Assembly (NCBI GenBank): GCA_001552515.1
Contig: BCRI01000014.1
Span: 1-64,000 of the forward strand
DNA from: Sphaerimonospora mesophila NBRC 14179 = JCM 3151
Lineage (GTDB): Bacteria > Actinomycetota > Actinomycetes > Streptosporangiales > Streptosporangiaceae
Length of the DNA stretch: 64,000 nucleotides
Direction: 5' to 3'
Below are positions 59,981 to 64,000 of this stretch, one piece after another. How positions within the stretch are numbered: position 1 is the first letter of the stretch; every line of letters starts with the position of its first letter. Made by a program: the position numbers and the translations under genes. Under the pieces are notes generated by a model, which was given only the letters and a program-made list of their open reading frames with translations, did no database searches and had not been told where the DNA came from.

Positions 59981-60700
59981 ATGACCGTCGGGCGGGTGCT
60001 GGTCGTGTCCGTCGGTGCCGTACGACCGCTGTCCTGGCGCGGACGCACCGTGGCGTCGGGCATCGAGAAGACCCCCGTCCGAGGGCCGGTCGAGGTCACA
60101 CGACTTGGTTTGACGGGCGACGAACAGGGAGACCGGAAACACCACGGTGGTCCGGACAAAGCGGTTCTCCTCTACCCGAGCGAGCATTACCAGGCGTGGG
60201 CCCAGCGGCTCGGTCGGCTCACTCCGCCGGCCTTCGGTGAGAACCTCACCATCTCCGGGGTCCTGGAGAGCGACGTAGTGCTGGGATCGATTTACACCAT
60301 CGGCACCGCCCTGCTGCAGGTGAGCCAGCCGCGTCGACCCTGCTACAAGTTGGCCGCCCACCACGGCATCGCGGACATGGCCGTCATGACCCAGCGGACC
60401 GGCAGGACCGGTTTCTACTGCCGAGTGCTGCGCCCCGGTCACGTGGAAGCCAGCGACACCCTCGACCTGCTCTTCCGCCCTCGACACGGCATCACAGCGG
60501 CCGAGGTGCACCGTGTGCTCAACGTCGACCGCGCTGACCGGGCCGCCGCCCAACGCCTGCTCGACCAACCCGAGGTGCTACCCGCCTCCTGGGTCGCACT
60601 GCTCCGTAAGCGCCTCGACGGGCAGGTCGACGACCAGACAGAACGCCTGCAGGGCCCGGCGTCGGCAGGGCCGATGGAAACCACGGCAGACCGAACATGA
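59981..60700 (+). CDS. MOSC-domain protein (YiiM-like)
   Basis: 239 residues from an ATG at 59981, where the conserved 'GRVLVVSVGAVRPLSWRG' begins; an upstream in-frame ATG at 59909 is possible because neither start has a good ribosome site. MOSC core: 'GDEQGDRKHHGGPDKAVLLYP', 'FGENLTISG', and Cys in 'SQPRRPCYKLAAHHG' that would hold the molybdenum cofactor. C-terminal 3-alpha domain. YiiM-type enzymes reduce N-hydroxylated compounds such as hydroxylamino-purines. Monocistronic. Confidence 0.88.
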   Translation: MTVGRVLVVSVGAVRPLSWRGRTVASGIEKTPVRGPVEVTRLGLTGDEQGDRKHHGGPDKAVLLYPSEHYQAWAQRLGRLTPPAFGENLTISGVLESDVVLGSIYTIGTALLQVSQPRRPCYKLAAHHGIADMAVMTQRTGRTGFYCRVLRPGHVEASDTLDLLFRPRHGITAAEVHRVLNVDRADRAAAQRLLDQPEVLPASWVALLRKRLDGQVDDQTERLQGPASAGPMETTADRT

Positions 60701-60897
60701 ACAGGTCGAAGACCGTGGAGGAGCGTGAGGACGCCCTCCCGGAGCGCTAGGCCACGTCCCGGGGTGATTGGCCACGCCGGCGGACCGGGTGCGTACTCCC
60801 CGAGGGCAGGCCACCCTGGTCGGCCGCGTCCGTGATCTCTGCCCGAAGAGCGAAAATCATTGGACAAAGCGTACGGCCCACGGCGATCGTCGATGGT

Positions 60898-61641
60898 ATG
60901 CGACAGGAGGAGATCTGGGACATCGAGGCCGCGCGGCACTATGACACGCCGGGGGTCGGCATGTTCGCACCCGATGTCCTGGGGCCGGCCGTGGACCGTC
61001 TCGCCGAACTCGCGGGTGACGGAAGGGCGCTCGAATTCGCCGTCGGAACCGGCCGCGTGGCCGTCCCTCTCGCGGAGCGAGGTGTTCCCGTCACCGGCAT
61101 CGAGTTGTCCGTACCGATGATCGACCAACTGCGAACGAAGGCGGACGAGACCACGATCCCGGTGATCGTGGGCGACATGGCGACCGCCGTCGCCCCGGGG
61201 GAGTACTCGCTCGTCTACCTCGTCTACAACACGATCTCCAATCTGCTCACCCAGGCCGAGCAGGTGGCGTGTTTCCGCAACGCCGCCCGCCACCTCACGC
61301 CCGGTGGCCGGTTCGTGATCGAGCTGTGGGTGCCCGAGCTGCGCGAGCTCCCGCCGGGTCGGCAGGCCACGGTCTGGAGTTGCGAGCCCGGCTACATCGG
61401 GTTGGACACCTACGACGTGCTGCGCCAACACGTCGTGTCACACCATTTCACGTTCGGCGAGGACGGCCGGGCTCGGCTGTTCCGCAGCCCCCATCGCTAC
61501 ATCTGGCCGGCCGAACTCGACCTGATGGCGCAAATGGCCGGGTTCCAGTTGGAGACCAGGCACGCGGACTGGGCCGGAGCCGAGTTCACCGCCGATTCCC
61601 GTTCCCATATATCCGTCTACCGAATTCCCCGGGAGCGGTAG
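60898..61641 (+). CDS. Class I SAM-dependent methyltransferase
   Basis: 247 residues from an ATG at 60898 without a ribosome site. SAM-binding motif I 'ALEFAVGTGRVAVPLAERG', acidic motif II 'VTGIELSVPMIDQL', motif 'GEYSLVYLVYNTISNLL' and post-motif 'HLTPGGRFVIELW'. Alpha/beta methyltransferase of unknown acceptor; the nearest well-known groups act on small molecules. Not linked to neighbours in an operon. Confidence 0.88.
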   Translation: MRQEEIWDIEAARHYDTPGVGMFAPDVLGPAVDRLAELAGDGRALEFAVGTGRVAVPLAERGVPVTGIELSVPMIDQLRTKADETTIPVIVGDMATAVAPGEYSLVYLVYNTISNLLTQAEQVACFRNAARHLTPGGRFVIELWVPELRELPPGRQATVWSCEPGYIGLDTYDVLRQHVVSHHFTFGEDGRARLFRSPHRYIWPAELDLMAQMAGFQLETRHADWAGAEFTADSRSHISVYRIPRER

Positions 61642-61772
61642 ACCGGCCTCCGCCGGTCCTTTCACTGGCCGGTGCGGCACTAGGGTCGATGCGACCCGGC
61701 AGCCGTCCAGGCGGCTCGCTGTGGACATGACGGAATCGAGTAGTGGTGAGGCCCACCGAGGAGGGCACCGGC

Positions 61773-62636
61773 ATGCCGACGGTGAGAACATCGACGACCC
61801 TGGACCCCGCTGACCAGCGCAGCCGTGCGGAGGCGTTCGCCTCGCTGCATGAAGGCCCCACGTTCGTGATTCCCAACCCGTGGGACGCCGGCACGGCGCG
61901 GCTGTTCACCCGGATGGGTTTTCCCGCCCTGACCACCACCAGCGGCGGCCTCGCCCTCGCCCTCGGCCGGGTGGACGGCGCCAACCAGGTCACCCGTGAG
62001 GAGACGCTGGCCAACATCCGCGCGATCGTCTCGGCCACGCATCTGCCTGTCGCGGCCGACCTGGAGAGCGGTTTCGGGCCCGACCCGCGGGACGTGGCCG
62101 ACACGATCCGCCTCGCGGCCGAGGCCGGTGCCGTGGGCGGCTCGATCGAAGACGCCACCGGAGACCCGTCCCGGCCCATCGCCGGGCTGGACGAGGCGGT
62201 GCGCCGAGTGGAGGCGGCGGTGGCGGCCGCGCGGGCGCTGCCGTTCCGCTTCACGCTCACCGCACGCGCGGAGAACTTCCTGTACGGCCGACCCGACCTG
62301 GACGACACGATCACCCGGCTGCAGGCGTACGAGGCGGCCGGGGCCGACGTGCTCTACGCCCCGGGCCTGCCCGACCTTGAGGCGATCCGTACGGTCTGCG
62401 GCGCGGTCGGCAGGCCGGTCAACGTGCTCGCCGGCGGCTCGGACGGGGTGACCGTCGCCCGGCTCGCCGCCGCGGGCGCCCGCCGCGTCAGCCTCGGGTC
62501 GGCCCTGGCGCGTGCCGCGTTCAGCGCGGCCTTCGCCGCGGCACAGGAGATCGCGGAGCAGGGCACGTTCGGTTTCTCCCGCGGGATGCTCACCTACGCG
62601 GAGATGAACGCCCTGGGGGCCGACCCCGCCGGGTGA
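61773..62636 (+). CDS. PEP mutase/isocitrate lyase-family enzyme
   Basis: 287 residues from an ATG at 61773 with GAGGAGG. The barrel motifs are 'FVIPNPWDAGTARLF', 'TTTSGGLALALG', 'AADLESGFGPDPRDVADT', 'IEDATGDPS', and 'FTLTARAENFLYG'. The Cys of isocitrate and 2-methylisocitrate lyases (KKCGH) is absent, so this belongs to the oxaloacetate decarboxylase/phosphonopyruvate hydrolase-like group of carbon-carbon or phosphorus-carbon lyases. Substrate unknown. Single gene. Confidence 0.9.
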   Translation: MPTVRTSTTLDPADQRSRAEAFASLHEGPTFVIPNPWDAGTARLFTRMGFPALTTTSGGLALALGRVDGANQVTREETLANIRAIVSATHLPVAADLESGFGPDPRDVADTIRLAAEAGAVGGSIEDATGDPSRPIAGLDEAVRRVEAAVAAARALPFRFTLTARAENFLYGRPDLDDTITRLQAYEAAGADVLYAPGLPDLEAIRTVCGAVGRPVNVLAGGSDGVTVARLAAAGARRVSLGSALARAAFSAAFAAAQEIAEQGTFGFSRGMLTYAEMNALGADPAG

Positions 62637-62753
62637 TCGCTGCCGACCTGACCGGAAGGCCGACCGGTCCGGGCGGTCTGGCCGCCCGGCGAGGGCCGGT
62701 CGGTGGAGACGGCGGGCTCCCTGTGGGGGCGAATGAGAACTATCGTGTTCAGC

Positions 62754-63359
62754 ATGGAAAATCCTCCTCAGCGTAGGGACTCCCAGACTTCGCACCTGCG
62801 CGCATCGGACAGCGACAGGGAGCGGATCGCCACCGTGCTCGGCGAGGCCCTGAGCACCGGTCAGCTGAGCCACGAGGAGTACTCCGAGCGCCTGGACGGC
62901 CTCTATCAGGCCAAGACCATGGGGGAGCTCGAGGTCCTCACCCACGACCTACAGGTCGACCGGCCCCGTCCGGCCGCGAGCCCGGTGTCCTACGCGCCGA
63001 GTGCCAACTCGGAGCCCGAGAACATCGTCGCCGTCTTCGGCGGCGCCGAGCGCAAGGGCCGCTGGCGGGTACGGCGGCGGACCAAGGCCTTCGCCGTCTT
63101 CGGCGGCCTGCGGTTCGACCTGTCCGAGGCCCAGTTCGAGGCCAAGGAGGTCGAGATCACGGTCAACGCGGTCTTCGGCGGAGCCGAGATCATCGTGCCC
63201 GAGGGGGTGGAGGTGCGCTGCAGCGGTGTCGGCGTCTTCGGCGGCTTCGACGTGCAGAGTCCCCCGGACGTCGACCCGTCGGCGCCGGTCGTCGTGGTGA
63301 AGGGGCTGGCGCTGTTCGGTGGAGTGAGCGGCAGGGTCCGGCGCCGACGCGAACGCTGA
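62754..63359 (+). CDS. DUF1707 protein with LiaF-like C-terminal domain
   Basis: 201 residues from an ATG at 62754; an ATG at 62733 is also in frame and neither has a clear ribosome site. DUF1707 at 14-60 ('LRASDSDRERIATVLGEALSTGQLSHEEYSERL', given as LRASDSDRERIATVL and LSHEEYSERL), then a beta-helical region with five VFGG words ('AVFGGAERK', 'AVFGGLRFD', 'NAVFGGAEI') as in cell-wall-active antibiotic response (LiaF/YvqF) domains. No membrane helix. Probably an envelope-stress accessory protein. Confidence 0.88.
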   Translation: MENPPQRRDSQTSHLRASDSDRERIATVLGEALSTGQLSHEEYSERLDGLYQAKTMGELEVLTHDLQVDRPRPAASPVSYAPSANSEPENIVAVFGGAERKGRWRVRRRTKAFAVFGGLRFDLSEAQFEAKEVEITVNAVFGGAEIIVPEGVEVRCSGVGVFGGFDVQSPPDVDPSAPVVVVKGLALFGGVSGRVRRRRER

Positions 63360-63484
63360 GCGAGGCGCCTGGAACGCCATCGCGGCTGTTCGATCCCGGT
63401 CGCGGCCGGCGAGGACCGCGGCGATGGCGACCCTTCGTCGGGTGAGCCGGCTGCCGCGCTCGGAGAGCGTACTTGCGAGTAACC

Positions 63485-63496
63485 TACGGTACCGTA
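63485..63496. promoter_or_regulatory. 12-bp perfect palindrome before the hemolysin III gene
   Basis: TACGGTACCGTA flanked by two direct GTAACCTA words, 12 bases before the ATG. Similar TACGGTACCGTA elements are common operators of TetR lipid regulators in actinomycetes (from memory). Confidence 0.6.
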
Positions 63497-63507
63497 ACCT
63501 AGAGGTC

Positions 63508-64000
63508 ATGACGTCGGTCCATCCAACGCACCTGCGACCCGTGGACATCGGCAAGCCCCGGATGCGGGGCTGGTTGCACACCTATGCCTCCGGAGTCGCA
63601 GCGGTATGCGGCATCGTCCTGTGCTCGCTCGCCGCCGTACGGCCCGGCTGGTCCCCCTTCCTCAGCTGCCTCGTCTACAGCCTGAGCGTGTGCGCCCTGT
63701 TCGGCACCAGCGCGCTCTACCATCGGCGGGTCTGGTCGGAGCGGGGCTATCAGCTGATGCGCCGGCTCGACCATTCCATGATCTTCGTCTTCATCGCGGG
63801 GACCTACACGCCGATCAGCGTCCTGCTGCTGCCCGATGGCCTGCGACAGGTCATCCTGATGGTGGTCTGGGGTGGCGCCCTCTTCGGCGTGGGCATGAAG
63901 ATGATCACTCCGAACGCTCCCCGATGGCTGTCCACCCCCGTCTACGTCGCCCTCGGCTGGGTGGCCGTGGTCGTGCTGCCCGACATCCTGCACAGGGGTG
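63508..64000 (+). CDS. Hemolysin III/TrhA-family membrane protein (3' end outside window)
   Basis: 164 codons visible from an ATG at 63508; the frame is open to the right edge. PAQR/hemolysin III features: 'RMRGWLHTYASGVAAV', 'SLSVCALFGTSALYHRR' with the conserved Ser-x-x-x-His zinc site, and 'MRRLDHSMIFVFIAGTYTP' with the second conserved His/Asp. Four of seven helices are inside the window. Members are zinc-containing membrane hydrolase-like proteins involved in lipid homeostasis. The palindrome just upstream suggests repression by a TetR-type lipid regulator. Confidence 0.92.
   Translation, partial: MTSVHPTHLRPVDIGKPRMRGWLHTYASGVAAVCGIVLCSLAAVRPGWSPFLSCLVYSLSVCALFGTSALYHRRVWSERGYQLMRRLDHSMIFVFIAGTYTPISVLLLPDGLRQVILMVVWGGALFGVGMKMITPNAPRWLSTPVYVALGWVAVVVLPDILHRG

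Noticed and set aside
61773-62636. Isocitrate or 2-methylisocitrate lyase
   Set aside because: The KKCGH catalytic loop of those enzymes is missing, and the protein is short (287 residues).
1-64000. tRNA genes, insertion sequences, prophage or attachment sites
   Set aside because: Read both strands for T-loop words, transposase or integrase motifs and long direct repeats; none were convincing.

Overview
The window is 64 kb of very GC-rich DNA with strong third-position G/C bias, many GTG starts, stop-start overlaps of the ATGA type and apparently leaderless genes. Together with Lsr2, a 7Fe ferredoxin, PaaX and COG2345-type regulators, secreted CBM2 enzymes and a ydaO-type riboswitch ahead of a GH25 muramidase, this points to a mycelial soil actinomycete. 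Streptosporangiales is my best guess from overall style; no rRNA or other taxonomic marker is present. I saw no tRNA, rRNA, transposase, integrase or CRISPR array.

Layout: 1-4.0 kb, an FtsX-type permease (cut by the left edge) and an ABC exporter. 4.2-8.2 kb, an SH3-repeat secreted protein, small membrane proteins and a membrane-anchored multicopper oxidase. 8.4-14.5 kb, surface-glycan genes (GT9, GT2, GT4, sulfotransferase) with a secreted M28 peptidase. 14.4-14.65 kb, a concentric inverted-repeat array. 14.7-20.8 kb, a nitrogen-oxide/copper operon: COG2345 Cys/His-rich regulator, NnrS-like membrane protein, a membrane-cupredoxin-NirK fusion and a CopD-like protein, divergent from a hemerythrin/DUF2249 protein. 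21-31 kb, a chitinase, small oxidoreductases and regulators, a second COG2345/DUF2249/OsmC/ferredoxin locus, Lsr2 and an ankyrin protein.

31.4-48.8 kb is the most interesting block. A cytochrome P450 and a glutamine-synthetase-like ligase, an acetoacetate-decarboxylase-like protein, PaaX, an APC permease, a MarR regulator, a class C26 gamma-glutamyl hydrolase and an operon of HpaE-, HpaD- and HpaG-like ring-cleavage enzymes, ferredoxin, ferredoxin reductase and a second aldehyde dehydrogenase lie together. Five near-identical 20-bp palindromes (ATYGTTTGNNNNCAAACRAT) sit at the promoters of these units, so they look like one regulon. I infer a pathway that imports an aromatic amine, caps it with glutamate, oxidises it with P450 and aldehyde dehydrogenase, removes the glutamate and cleaves a catechol such as homoprotocatechuate. 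An esterase with CBM2 and a second MarR gene are embedded in the block.

48.9-51 kb holds a GH25 muramidase under a c-di-AMP riboswitch and a pirin. 51.2-59.8 kb is an oligosaccharide operon (MFS, GH13, GH36, GH2, DUF2804) with a divergent TetR. 59.9-64 kb holds a MOSC protein, a methyltransferase, a PEP mutase/isocitrate lyase-family enzyme, a DUF1707 protein and a hemolysin III-family protein cut by the right edge.
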